DNA of 64,000 nucleotides from Enorma sp964624825 (GTDB lineage Bacteria > Actinomycetota > Coriobacteriia > Coriobacteriales > Coriobacteriaceae). The DNA is taken from the NCBI GenBank assembly GCA_964624825.1, contig CAZUYD010000010.1, positions 3,267-67,266 on the forward strand. Direction: 5' to 3'. Positions 19,133 to 28,202 of this stretch are shown here, one piece after another. The notes under the pieces were generated by a model. It saw only the letters and a program-made list of their open reading frames with translations, was not told where the DNA came from and made no database searches. The position numbers were made by a program, and so were the translations under genes. Position 1 is the stretch's first letter. Every line of letters starts with the position of its first letter.

Positions 19133-21124
19133 CTACTTGGCGAGGCCGGACTCCTCGGGCGAGAGCGGCTTTTTCAGCAGCGACAGGATGACCGCCGCAA
19201 GCACAGAGCCCGCCACGAGCGCCACGAGGTACATGACCGGGTTGCCGATCACGGCAATCACCCAGGCGCCGCCGTGGGGCGCGGGGCTCGTGCAACCAAA
19301 GGCCGCAGAGAGCGCGCCGGCCACCGCGGAGCCGATGATGCAGCTCGGCAGCACGCGCGCCGGATCGGCGGCAGCATAGGGGATGGCGCCCTCCGAGATG
19401 AACGAGAGACCCATGATGTAGTTCACCACGCCGGCCTTGCGGTTCTCGGGCGTCCAACGGTTCTTGAAGAAGGTCGTGGAAAGCGCCACGGCGATGGGCG
19501 GAACCATGCCGCCAACCATGACGGAGGCCATAATGATCTGGCTCGTCTCGGTGCCGGCAGCGAGCATGCCGGTGCCGAACACGTAGGCCGCCTTGTTGAA
19601 GGGGCCGCCCATGTCAACAGACATCATGCCGCCCACGACGGCACCGAGAAGCACCAGGTTGCCGGTGCCCATGCCGTTCAGGGCGTTGGTGAGCCAGGAG
19701 TTGATGGCCGCGAAGATGGGGTTCAGCGCGAGCATCACGAGGCCGATGGCGAAGATCGAGATGAGCGGGTACAGCAGCACCGGTTTGATGCCCTCAAGCG
19801 AGTCGGGCAGATGGTCGCAGGCGCGTTCGAGTGCCAGCGTGAGATAGCCCGCCGCAAAGCCCGCGAAGAGCGCGGCGATGAAGCCGCCCGAGATGAGCGC
19901 TCCCTCGGCGGTCGAATCCATGGCGGTCGTCAGATACCCAAGGGTATAGCCCTGCTTGGCGATCCAGCCGCCTACGAAGCCAGGAGCCAGACCGGGCCGA
20001 TCGGCGATGGACATCGAGATGTAGCCGGCAAGGATCGGCAGCATGAAGTTGAACGCCTGATTGCCCACCAGGTTGAAGAAGGCGGCAAGCGGCGTCGAGC
20101 TGCCGTATGAGCTCGTGCCCATGCCCGCCTGGTCAACCAAAAAGGAGATGGCCATGATGATGCCGCCGCCCACCACGAAGGGCAGCATGTGGGAGACGCC
20201 GTTCATAAGGTGCTTGTAGATCTGCGAGCCGATGCCCTCCGACGAGCTCGCGGCAGCCGGGGCAGCCGAGCCGCCCTTGGCGTGGCAGATGGGCGCCTCG
20301 CCGTTCACGATGATCTTGATCAGCCGCTCGGCGTCGTTGATGCCAGCCGAGACATTCGTGGAGTAGAGGGGCTTGCCATCGAAGCGCCCAAGTTCAACGC
20401 CCTTATCGGCTGCGATGATGATGCCTTTGCAGGCAGCGATCTCTTCGGCCGTGAGGGCGTTTTTCGTTCCCACGGACCCCTGGGTCTCGACCTTGATGGT
20501 GTAACCCATCTCGGTGGCAACCTTCTCGAGGTTCTCGGCAGCCATGTAGGTATGGGCGATGCCCGTCGGGCAGGCCGTGATGGCGAGGATCTGCGGCAGA
20601 CCCGGCTCAGCAGATGCAGCATGCTGCGCGGGCGATGAGCTGCCCTGTGCACCCTGCTCCGCATCGTAGGCAGCCTCGGCACGGTCGATGACCGCGAGGA
20701 ACTCGTCTACCGTCGCAGCCGCGCGCAGCGCCGCCGGAAACTCCTCATGCATGAGCAGAGCGGAGAGCTTGGCGAGCACCTCAAGGTGCACGTTCGCCTC
20801 GGTATCGGGCGCGGCGATGAGGAAGATGAGGTCGCTTGGTTCTCCGTCGGGCGCGCCCCAATCCACGCCGCCCGGCACGGTCGCTGCCGCCAGGCTCGGC
20901 GCGCTCACCGCATCGCTCTTGGCATGCGGAATGGCGACGCCGCCGCCTACAGCGGTAGAGAACTCGGCTTCACGGGCGAGCACGGCATCGCGGTAGCGAT
21001 CGCGGTCGGCAAGCGAGCCCACGCCCTGCTGCAGGTCTACGAGAGCTTCGATCACCTCGTCGCGCGCTGTGGCCGTAACGCCAAGCTTCACGCCATCGGC
21101 TTTGAGTAGTTCGGTTATCTTCAT
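19133..21124 (-). CDS. fruA: PTS fructose transporter subunit EIIABC
   Basis: This 663-residue protein takes up fructose and phosphorylates it to fructose 1-phosphate. The EIIA domain (about residues 1-150) carries the phosphorylated His in AIPHAKS (residue 67). An Ala/Ser linker leads to EIIB (about 175-285) with its phospho-Cys in ITACPTGIAHTY (residue 185). The EIIC channel (about 310-655) has many membrane segments and the conserved LPFVVGGGIIMA. The ATG at 21124 follows AAAGGAG; residues upstream of it in frame are not PTS-like. It is the last gene after fruK and the DeoR regulator, giving the usual fructose operon. Confidence 0.95.
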   Translation of the reverse strand: MKITELLKADGVKLGVTATARDEVIEALVDLQQGVGSLADRDRYRDAVLAREAEFSTAVGGGVAIPHAKSDAVSAPSLAAATVPGGVDWGAPDGEPSDLIFLIAAPDTEANVHLEVLAKLSALLMHEEFPAALRAAATVDEFLAVIDRAEAAYDAEQGAQGSSSPAQHAASAEPGLPQILAITACPTGIAHTYMAAENLEKVATEMGYTIKVETQGSVGTKNALTAEEIAACKGIIIAADKGVELGRFDGKPLYSTNVSAGINDAERLIKIIVNGEAPICHAKGGSAAPAAASSSEGIGSQIYKHLMNGVSHMLPFVVGGGIIMAISFLVDQAGMGTSSYGSSTPLAAFFNLVGNQAFNFMLPILAGYISMSIADRPGLAPGFVGGWIAKQGYTLGYLTTAMDSTAEGALISGGFIAALFAGFAAGYLTLALERACDHLPDSLEGIKPVLLYPLISIFAIGLVMLALNPIFAAINSWLTNALNGMGTGNLVLLGAVVGGMMSVDMGGPFNKAAYVFGTGMLAAGTETSQIIMASVMVGGMVPPIAVALSTTFFKNRWTPENRKAGVVNYIMGLSFISEGAIPYAAADPARVLPSCIIGSAVAGALSAAFGCTSPAPHGGAWVIAVIGNPVMYLVALVAGSVLAAVILSLLKKPLSPEESGLAK

Positions 21125-21214
21125 GTGCGAAACTCCTTTCCTGTGCACATGTGGGACCAAGTATGAAAAGCGGAGGGAACGCCAAGATGCGGACACGAAG
21201 GCGCCGGTGCCCCC

Positions 21215-22129
21215 TTACGCGGGTTGCTGGGCAAGCAAAGCCTCGACCTCGGGGCGGGTGGCGAGCTGCATGGAGAAGGCGCTTGCCGAGCCGGTGCAGA
21301 CGCCCATGTGAAAGGCCGTCTTGAAGTCTCCGCCGCTTTCCAAGTAACCGGCGACGAACCCGGCGACCATGGAGTCGCCCGCGCCGACAGAGTTCACCAC
21401 GGTGCCGTGGGGAGCAGGCGCCTCGAGAACCGAGCCGTCCTCTGCAACGAGCACGGCACCCTCCCCTGCCATCGAGACGAGGACGTTTCGGGCGCCGCGC
21501 TCCTGGAGCTGGCGCGCGTAGGACACGACCTCCGCGCGCGTGGTGATCGTGGTATCGAAGATCTCGCCGAGCTCATGGTTGTTCGGCTTGATCAGGAAGG
21601 GATGGAAGGGCAGCACGTTCACGAGCAGATCGCGCGTAGCGTCAACGACGACCTCGATCCCGCGCCCCGCGAGCCGCTCCATGATGCGCTCGTAGATGTC
21701 ACCGGGCAGAACCGCCGGCACGCTCCCCGAGACAATGAGCACGTCCCCTGCCGCAAGGCCGTCGAGCTTCGCGTAGAGCGCCTCGACGTCTGCAGCAGCG
21801 ATATCAGGCCCCATGCCGTTGACCTCGGTCTCCACGCCCTCGGAGTTGATCTTGACGTTGATGCGGCTCATGCCGCGCTCGACCTCGATGAAGTCGCTCG
21901 CAACGCCCGCTGCGTTCAGGCGCCGTGCGATCTCGGCGCCGGTAAAGCCGGCCAGAAAGCCGAGCGCGCAGCTGGTATGCCCCAGGTTCTTGAGAACGAT
22001 CGAAACGTTCACGCCTTTGCCGCCGGGAAGCATCTCCTCGCGCGCGGTGCGGTTCACCTGCCCGAGCGCGAGGTCATCAACTCGAACGATATAATCGAGG
22101 CAGGGATTGAACGTCACAGTGTAAATCAT
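21215..22129 (-). CDS. fruK: 1-phosphofructokinase
   Basis: This 304-residue PfkB-family kinase phosphorylates fructose 1-phosphate to fructose 1,6-bisphosphate. MIYTVTFNPCLDYIV at the N-terminus, LPGGKGVNVS near residue 36 and the ATP/catalytic signature NSVGAGDSMVAGF near residue 247 (catalytic Asp) match the FruK/LacC branch. It lies between the regulator and the EIIABC gene, which supplies its substrate, so FruK rather than tagatose-6-phosphate kinase is the better call. GAAAGG lies upstream of the ATG. Confidence 0.95.
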   Translation of the reverse strand: MIYTVTFNPCLDYIVRVDDLALGQVNRTAREEMLPGGKGVNVSIVLKNLGHTSCALGFLAGFTGAEIARRLNAAGVASDFIEVERGMSRINVKINSEGVETEVNGMGPDIAAADVEALYAKLDGLAAGDVLIVSGSVPAVLPGDIYERIMERLAGRGIEVVVDATRDLLVNVLPFHPFLIKPNNHELGEIFDTTITTRAEVVSYARQLQERGARNVLVSMAGEGAVLVAEDGSVLEAPAPHGTVVNSVGAGDSMVAGFVAGYLESGGDFKTAFHMGVCTGSASAFSMQLATRPEVEALLAQQPA

Positions 22130-22290
22130 TGTTTGCCTTTCATGCTCTTACGGGCTTATACGGAACCGTTGTCTTGGAGAACGAGGTAGGTGCGGGCGCG
22201 GCGCTTGGCTTCGGATACAGTTCCTCGCTTCGAGCGGGCGGGCGGCACGCACAGCGAACGAACGCAGCGACAGAGCCGATCATCTCGACG

Positions 22291-23052
22291 CTATGAAGCC
22301 GTCCCGTCCGCTGGGGCGACGACGATATTGGTATAGGATGCGAGCTCTGCTGGCACGGAGTCCGTAATGACCGTGGCCTCCTCGAAGGCAGCGAAGGCGA
22401 CGGGTGACACGGCCGAGAACTTGCTTGCATCGCAGAGCACGTAGGGCTTAAGCGTGCGAGAGAAGGCGGTCTCCTTTACGAAGGCCTCCCCCGCCTCGGG
22501 CGTCGTGAAGCCTGCATCGGGCATGGCGCCGTTCACGCCGAAGAAGCCGATCGTGAAGCGGAACCGGCGAAGCGTCTCGACCGTCTGCTCGCCCACCAGG
22601 GCGCCGGTGACCGGTTTGATCTCGCCCGCAGGCATGAGCACGCGGAACCCCTTGCCGAAAAGCATATGCGCGATGGCCACGGAATTCGTCACATAGGTCG
22701 CCGCAGCCTCGGTAAGCGCCTCAGCAAGGAGAGCGGTCGTGGAGCCGGCATCGATGTAGACGAAGTCCTCCGGCTTGACGAGGGACGCGGCGTAGCGCCC
22801 GATGCGCTGCTTCTCGGAGAACCGGATGTCGAGCTTTTCGCCAACGGTCTGGTCGGCCGTGACAACGACGCGCTGAGCGGCGGTAGCGCCACCATGAACC
22901 TTGATGACGCGCCCCTCTTGCGCAAGGCGCGTGAGGTCGCGGCGAATGGTAGACTCGGATGCGCCGAAGCGATCAACAAGCTCAGCAGCGGTGGCCGAGC
23001 CTTGCGCATTCACAAGGCGCTCGATCTCGTCCAAGCGCGTTTCAGCCAGCAC
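22291..23052 (-). CDS. fruR: DeoR family transcriptional regulator of the fructose operon
   Basis: This 253-residue repressor has an N-terminal DeoR helix-turn-helix (about residues 5-55: ETRLDEIERLVNAQG, then ATAAELVDRFGASESTIRRD). The C-terminal sugar-phosphate sensor has DAGSTTALLAEAL and FFGVNGAMPDAGFTTP. The GTG at 23052 has an ideal AAAGGAGG 5 nt upstream; the longer open frame runs through the promoter region. As first gene of the fruR-fruK-fruA operon it probably represses the operon and responds to fructose 1-phosphate. Putative binding repeats lie in the AT-rich upstream DNA. Confidence 0.92.
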   Translation of the reverse strand: MLAETRLDEIERLVNAQGSATAAELVDRFGASESTIRRDLTRLAQEGRVIKVHGGATAAQRVVVTADQTVGEKLDIRFSEKQRIGRYAASLVKPEDFVYIDAGSTTALLAEALTEAAATYVTNSVAIAHMLFGKGFRVLMPAGEIKPVTGALVGEQTVETLRRFRFTIGFFGVNGAMPDAGFTTPEAGEAFVKETAFSRTLKPYVLCDASKFSAVSPVAFAAFEEATVITDSVPAELASYTNIVVAPADGTAS

Positions 23053-23215
23053 GCGAGCCTCCTTTCGTTCAAAACCGTTTAAAACCAATCGTTTTCGGTC
23101 ACGGATACTATAGTATGCGCACAATCGTTTGTATTCGCTCAATTTCGCTCATAGGTATGAACGGTATAAATAGAGCGGTGAACGGTTTTGACGTTTTTTG
23201 ATTGATTGAGATAGC
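23053..23215 (-). promoter_or_regulatory. Promoter/operator region of the fructose operon
   Basis: This AT-rich stretch upstream of the DeoR regulator contains a perfect 12-bp palindrome ATACTATAGTAT (23105-23116) that can supply a -10 on the minus strand. Several copies of a CGTTT/AACCGTT-type motif lie around it (for example near 23066-23100, 23122-23130, 23158 and 23177-23190). Repeated short motifs flanking a -10 are typical of DeoR operators. No good -35 at 17-nt spacing was found, so the exact start site is uncertain. Confidence 0.5.
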
Positions 23216-23363
23216 ACCCATGATGCGTGGCACGGCACGCGGCGATGAACGGTGGCGCGTATGTGCGGCAAGGCGCAGGAACGACGGTACGACAGGGAGA
23301 ATGCTGAGCGCAGGCGATGAGCGCGAGCGTAGCAGAGCGAGAAAACGCCGAGCCTGCATTAAA

Positions 23364-23379
23364 CGGGCGCTAGCGCCCG
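23364..23379. other. Palindrome covering the etfA stop codon
   Basis: CGGGCGCTAGCGCCCG is a perfect 16-bp palindrome. It contains the TAG stop of etfA and could form a tight hairpin at the end of that operon. It lacks a U-run. Confidence 0.4.
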
Positions 23380-24587
23380 AGCGCCTCGAGCTCCGCGATG
23401 AGCGCCGGAACAACCTCCAAGCAGTCGCCGACCACCTGATAGCTCGCCGAGCCAAAGATGGGCGCTGTTGGATCCTCGTTGATCGCGATGATGGTTTGAG
23501 CGCCCGCGATGCCCGCAAGATGCTGGATCGCACCGGAGACGCCTATGCTCACGAGCAACTCGGGCGCGACGGCCGCACCCGTCTGCCCCACCTGGTGCGG
23601 GTACTCAAGCCAGCCCGCCTCGACAAGCGGGCGCGTACAGCCAAGCTCCGCACCGAGCAAGTCTGCAAGCCGCGCCATGATGGGCAGGTTCTTCTTGGAA
23701 CCGATGCCCCGGCCGACCACGACGAGCCGCTGGGCGTGCGCGATCGAGCCTCCCACTTGAGCCTCGACCCCGCGCACGTGCACGCGGCGCGGCGGACAGG
23801 CGCCAAGTTCGACATCGACGATGCGAGCGTCATGCGTGGTGCGCGCATCAACCGCGCCGGCCTGTTCCCCAGATATCGCGAAAACCCCGGGGCGCACGGT
23901 CGCCATCTGCGGGCGGTGCACCGGGCACTCGATGGTCGCCATGAGGTTGCCGCCGAAGGCGGGGCGCGTCTGCTGGAGAAGGCCGGACTTTGCATCGATG
24001 GAAAGCATCGTGCAGTCGGCGGTGAGGCCGGTCTGCAGCAGCACCGCCACGCGCGGCGCGAGCTCGCGACCGAAGGCGGTTGCGCCGAAGAGCACCACCT
24101 CTGGCTGCCGTTCGCGCGCGAGCCGAACGATCAGCTGGGCTGAAGCCTCGGCATCCGCCTCATTGAAGCGAGCATCGCGGCACCGGATGACCTCGTCCGC
24201 GCCGGCACGCACAAGCTCCTCCGCCACCGACGGTGCGTCCGCAGGCTCAGCGAGCACCGCTGAGACGCGCGCATCACGCGCAGCCGCAAGCTCCCGCGCC
24301 TTTGCGACGAGCTCGAAGCTCACCGGAAGCACCTCGCCCGACGGCGCGCGCTGCACCACGACCCAGATGCCCTGGGAGAGCGCTGCGTCGGCCACGGATG
24401 AGGCGGCGTCGCCCCGGTCGATGCGAATCGCCTCGACCGGGCAAGCCTCCACGCAGGAGCCGCAGAAGGTGCAGGCATCGGTGGGACGCGCGAGGCGCCC
24501 GCTCACCGTGATGCCCCCGAACGCGCAGGCGCGCTCGCATCGGCGGCAGCCCACGCAGCGCGCCGCATCGACCACAAGACCGCTCAT
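23370..24587 (-). CDS. etfA: Electron transfer flavoprotein alpha subunit with N-terminal ferredoxin domain
   Basis: This 405-residue EtfA carries an N-terminal two-cluster ferredoxin (residues about 1-58) with CVGCRRCERAC and CTFCGSCVEACP, giving eight cluster Cys. The flavoprotein part follows. Its FAD-binding C-terminal domain (about 270-400) has VVGRGIGSKKNLP, GWLEYPHQVGQTGAAVAP and SGAIQHLAGI. This ferredoxin-fused form is known from LctC of the Acetobacterium lactate dehydrogenase-Etf complex, which couples lactate oxidation to NAD by electron bifurcation with ferredoxin. It overlaps etfB by 4 bp and ends a lctD-etfB-etfA operon. Confidence 0.93.
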   Translation of the reverse strand: MSGLVVDAARCVGCRRCERACAFGGITVSGRLARPTDACTFCGSCVEACPVEAIRIDRGDAASSVADAALSQGIWVVVQRAPSGEVLPVSFELVAKARELAAARDARVSAVLAEPADAPSVAEELVRAGADEVIRCRDARFNEADAEASAQLIVRLARERQPEVVLFGATAFGRELAPRVAVLLQTGLTADCTMLSIDAKSGLLQQTRPAFGGNLMATIECPVHRPQMATVRPGVFAISGEQAGAVDARTTHDARIVDVELGACPPRRVHVRGVEAQVGGSIAHAQRLVVVGRGIGSKKNLPIMARLADLLGAELGCTRPLVEAGWLEYPHQVGQTGAAVAPELLVSIGVSGAIQHLAGIAGAQTIIAINEDPTAPIFGSASYQVVGDCLEVVPALIAELEALGR

Positions 24588-25405
24588 CGCGCCACCCCCT
24601 CGATCAGCTCGACGATTCGGGCGGCCTGCTCTGCCGGTTTGCCGCCGATGCGTTCGGCCTCCGTGGTGCGCTCGGGCACAAAAGAGCGCACCACCTGCGT
24701 AGGCGAGCCCGCAAGACCGGTGCGCGTTTTATCCGCACCCACCTCTGCCGCCGTCCGCACCGCAACCGGCATGTCCGCTGCCGCAAGCACGCCCGCGATG
24801 CTCGGCATGCGCGGCTGCGCGGCCTCCTTGGCAACCGTGAGCACACAGGGAAGCTCGACTGTAAGGGTCTCGATCCCCGCATCGCAGGCATGGCGGAGCT
24901 CGACCCGACCACTCTTGCAGCACGCGAGCTCGCGAACGTCGGTCACGCAGGAGATGCCGAGCGCACCGGCAAGCTCGGGGCCTATCTGGGCGGTGTCGCC
25001 ATCGACCGCCATCTTCCCGCAGAGGATGAGCAGGCCCTCTCCAGGCGCAGGCTGGGTGTCCACGCCGAGCTCGCGCAGGCCACAGGTGAGCGCATATGTC
25101 GTCGCCAGGGTATCCGCCCCCGCAAAGGCGCGGTCTGAAAGCAGCAGAGCGTCGGTCGCCCCGCGGGCAAGGCAATCGCGCAGAATATCCTCGGTTGCGG
25201 GAATGCCCATCGAAAGCACGCTCACACGGCAGGGACCACCCGCTTGCAACCGCTCGTCGCGCAGGCGCAGGGCGAGCTCGAGCGCCGCGGCGTCGAAGGG
25301 GTTGATGACCGACGCCCCGCCGTCGCGCACGATGGTATGGGTGACGGGATCCATGCGAACCTCAGTCGAGGCGGGAACGGCCTTCACGCACACGACGATA
25401 TGCAT
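24584..25405 (-). CDS. etfB: Electron transfer flavoprotein beta subunit
   Basis: This 273-residue EtfB has MHIVVCVKAVPAS, then INPFDAAALELALRL and LCGKMAVDGDTAQIGPELA, the family landmarks of the AMP/FAD-binding subunit. In bifurcating Etfs it holds the FAD that splits electrons. Its ATG directly follows the TAG stop of the upstream dehydrogenase (TAGATG), and its stop codon overlaps etfA, so all three proteins are probably made in equal amounts. The ribosome-binding site lies inside the end of the dehydrogenase gene. Confidence 0.93.
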   Translation of the reverse strand: MHIVVCVKAVPASTEVRMDPVTHTIVRDGGASVINPFDAAALELALRLRDERLQAGGPCRVSVLSMGIPATEDILRDCLARGATDALLLSDRAFAGADTLATTYALTCGLRELGVDTQPAPGEGLLILCGKMAVDGDTAQIGPELAGALGISCVTDVRELACCKSGRVELRHACDAGIETLTVELPCVLTVAKEAAQPRMPSIAGVLAAADMPVAVRTAAEVGADKTRTGLAGSPTQVVRSFVPERTTEAERIGGKPAEQAARIVELIEGVAR

Positions 25406-26995
25406 CTAGCATCCACCTCCTGCAAGCAAATCCTCGGCGAAGAGATTGCCGCGCCCCAGCTGCCCGCGCGGGTCGAAGGTGCGCTTAAGCCGCGCCATCT
25501 CGCACACGTGCTCCTCGCCGTACATCACCGTGAGGAAGTCGCGCTTGATCTTGCCCACGCCGTGTTCGGCCGAGACGGCGCCGCCCATCGCGCATACCTC
25601 GCGCGCCCAAACCGCAAAGAGCTCCTTGCCGTGCGCGAAGTCCGCGGCCGTGCGCGGCAGGATGTTCACATGCAGATGGTTGTCGCCTATGTGCCCCCAT
25701 GCGGCCGACTCGAGCCCCGCCTCGGCAAGCGTCTCGCGGTACAGCGCGACGACGTCTTGCAGCCGCTCGCCTGGCACCGACATGTCGCTGCCGAGCTTCG
25801 TGATAGCGGGTTCTGTGCGCCGGCGCTCGTCGATGAGCATGTTCACGCTCTCGGGCACCGCATGGCGGAAGAACCGCAGGGTTTCGCGGTCAACGGCACT
25901 GCGCGCCACCCAAGACGAGCACGCGCTGCCGCCAGAGCCCGCCACAACGGCGGCAAGCTGTTCAAGATCTTCCATGGCATCATCGGCGTGGTCGGCCTGA
26001 AGCTCAACGAAGAGGCAGCAGCCGAGCGATGCAGGCAGCTCTGGCAGGGCGGCAAAGGCCGAACCCGCTGCGCGGGCGCGACGCAGCACGTTGAGGGCGT
26101 CGGCATCGAAGTATTCGAGGGCGACAGCATGCCGCACGGCGCCCCGCGCAGCGATGGTCGCCGCCACCGCTTCGGCCTCCGTGGAAAAAAAGCAGCTCAC
26201 CCCCCAGGTATGGGCGGGCGCGGGCATGAGCTCGAGCTCGAGCTCGGTGATGATGCCCAGCGTACCGTCCGAGCCGATGATGAGGTCGATGGCATCCATG
26301 TCGTCGGCAACGAAATACCCCGAGGCATTTTTCGCATGCGGCATGGTGTAGGTGGGAAGCTCGACCTCAATGCGGCGCCCGCCCACCGTGGTGAGCGCCA
26401 GGTGCCGACCGGTCGCGCACGCAGCGCCACGCGTGAGGGCGAGCACATCGCCATCGGCGAGCGCCAGTCGGAGCGCATGCACGTGGCCGCGCATGGCGCC
26501 GAAGCGGTAGCTCCGCGCGCCCGAGGCATTGCAGGCCGCCATGCCGCCAAGAGAGGCAGACGTCTCGGTGGGGTCGGTCGGAAACATCTGCTCGGGCGCG
26601 TCGGCCAAGTCTTTGAGCGCCGCACGCGAGTCCTCGTCCCACCCTGCTGCGGGAAACACCTTAGCGGAAAGATATTTCCGCAGCTCTGAGAGGACAAGGC
26701 CGGGCTGCACGCGCACCAAAAAGCGCCCAGCGGCATCGCGGCGAAGCCCCAGGCAGCGCGTCATATGAGAAAGGTTGAGCACATGCCCACCGTAAGGCAC
26801 CGCACCCGCCGCAAGACCAGTCCGCGCACCTTGCACGGTGATGGGGACGGGCTCGGGCTGGCCGTGAAGCTCGCGCAAGACGGCGCAGACGTCGTCCTCC
26901 GTGCGCGGGAACGAGATGCTTTCCGCCGTCCCGCGGTTTCGCGACTCATCGCGGAGAAAGTCGTCATATTCGGCAGATAATGGCTGGATAAGCAC
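25406..26995 (-). CDS. lctD: FAD-linked 2-hydroxyacid dehydrogenase (lactate dehydrogenase, LctD/GlcD family)
   Basis: This 529-residue FAD enzyme oxidises a 2-hydroxyacid, probably D-lactate or glycolate. The N-terminal PCMH-type FAD domain includes ITVQGARTGLAAGAVPYGG, FPTDPTETSASLGGMAACNA and LIIGSDGTLGIITELEL. The C-terminal FAD-oxidase domain ends with WGHIGDNHLHVNILP and VSAEHGVGKIKR, carrying the metal and substrate His. It is about 60 residues longer than typical GlcD. GTG at 26995 follows GGGAGAG. Its fusion-tight pairing with etfB and ferredoxin-type etfA indicates an Etf-linked complex rather than a quinone- or oxygen-linked enzyme. Confidence 0.9.
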   Translation of the reverse strand: MLIQPLSAEYDDFLRDESRNRGTAESISFPRTEDDVCAVLRELHGQPEPVPITVQGARTGLAAGAVPYGGHVLNLSHMTRCLGLRRDAAGRFLVRVQPGLVLSELRKYLSAKVFPAAGWDEDSRAALKDLADAPEQMFPTDPTETSASLGGMAACNASGARSYRFGAMRGHVHALRLALADGDVLALTRGAACATGRHLALTTVGGRRIEVELPTYTMPHAKNASGYFVADDMDAIDLIIGSDGTLGIITELELELMPAPAHTWGVSCFFSTEAEAVAATIAARGAVRHAVALEYFDADALNVLRRARAAGSAFAALPELPASLGCCLFVELQADHADDAMEDLEQLAAVVAGSGGSACSSWVARSAVDRETLRFFRHAVPESVNMLIDERRRTEPAITKLGSDMSVPGERLQDVVALYRETLAEAGLESAAWGHIGDNHLHVNILPRTAADFAHGKELFAVWAREVCAMGGAVSAEHGVGKIKRDFLTVMYGEEHVCEMARLKRTFDPRGQLGRGNLFAEDLLAGGGC

Positions 26996-27161
26996 GTTCT
27001 CTCCCTACGTGGACGGCAGCCGACACCGGCGTTGCAGCAGATGCGGCAACGAAACAAAAGCAGATATGGGCGGCTGGGATGCGGGCGGACAACGCGACCT
27101 CGCGGCACCGCATGGCGTTGCGGCCGTGCCACACGCCACGCGGCCTACCCGTCGCGCGCCT

Positions 27162-28202
27162 CTACTCTTCAGCGACCTCGCTATGGTACTTGAAGCACGC
27201 CACCTGATGCCCCAGCTCCACCTCGGTAAGCTGCGGGCGCTCGACGCGGCAGCGATCCATGCACCGCGGGCAGCGGCCGGCGAGCGAACAACCCGCTTGG
27301 TCTCCCACGGGACTCGCAATCTCGCCAGAAAGCTTGAGCTCTTCCGTCTTTTGGAAGGGGCTCTCGGGCGGCACAGCCGAAAGCAACGCCTGCGTATAAG
27401 GGTGCATGGGGTTCTCGTACACACGGTGCGCCGGGCAGAGTTCCACCACGCGCCCTAGGTACATGATGGCGATGCGATCCGAGATGTGCTTGATGACTGA
27501 GAGATCGTGGCTGATGAAGATATAGGTGAGCCCGCGGTCGCGCTGCAGACGACGGAAGAGGTTCAGCACCTGCGCCTGAATGGATACGTCGAGCGCCGAG
27601 ACCGGCTCGTCGCAGACGATTACCTTCGGGTCGAGCACGAGCGCGCGCGCCACGTTGATGCGCTGGCGCTGACCGCCCGAGAACTCGTGCGGGTAGCGCT
27701 CAACATGCTGAACATCGAGACCGACCTCCTTCATGAGGTCGAATACGAGCTGCTCGCGGCGCTTCTTATCGGGCTCGCTCTTGTAGATCTTGAGCGGTTC
27801 CTCGATGGCGCGCGCGGCGGTGAAGCGCGGGTCGAGCGACGAATAGGAGTCTTGGAAGACCATCTGTATGTTCTTGCGCATGGCCTTGAGCTCAGCGCCC
27901 TTGAGGCCGGTGATGTCGTTGCCTTCGTAGAAGATCTGACCGGATGTCGCGCGGTGAAGCTGCACGATGCAGCGCCCGAGCGTGGACTTGCCACACCCGC
28001 TCTCGCCGATCACGCCAAGCGTCTCGCCTTCGAACACATCGAGCGACACATCCGAGAGGGCGTGCAGCGTCTTGGACTTGTCAAAGAGCTTGTCGCCGCG
28101 CAGCTTGAAGTCCTTGCACAGATGCCGGACCGAGAGGATCGGTTTGCGCTCTTCGCCCACGGAGGGCGCGGTGGCAGCGGCCACCTGGCTATGCTCGCTC
28201 AT
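27162..28202 (-). CDS. dppF: Dipeptide/oligopeptide ABC transporter ATP-binding protein
   Basis: This 346-residue ATPase is one of the pair that powers the peptide importer. Walker A is GESGCGKST, the signature is FSGGQRQRI and Walker B is VIVCDEPVSALD. The C-terminal oligo_HPY extension ends with a Cys cluster (GCSLAGRCPRCMDRC) that in this family binds a [4Fe-4S] cluster. QMVFQDSYSSLDPR is typical of DppF/OppF. It overlaps dppD by 4 bp and is the last gene of the pepC-dppABCDF unit. Confidence 0.94.
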   Translation of the reverse strand: MSEHSQVAAATAPSVGEERKPILSVRHLCKDFKLRGDKLFDKSKTLHALSDVSLDVFEGETLGVIGESGCGKSTLGRCIVQLHRATSGQIFYEGNDITGLKGAELKAMRKNIQMVFQDSYSSLDPRFTAARAIEEPLKIYKSEPDKKRREQLVFDLMKEVGLDVQHVERYPHEFSGGQRQRINVARALVLDPKVIVCDEPVSALDVSIQAQVLNLFRRLQRDRGLTYIFISHDLSVIKHISDRIAIMYLGRVVELCPAHRVYENPMHPYTQALLSAVPPESPFQKTEELKLSGEIASPVGDQAGCSLAGRCPRCMDRCRVERPQLTEVELGHQVACFKYHSEVAEE

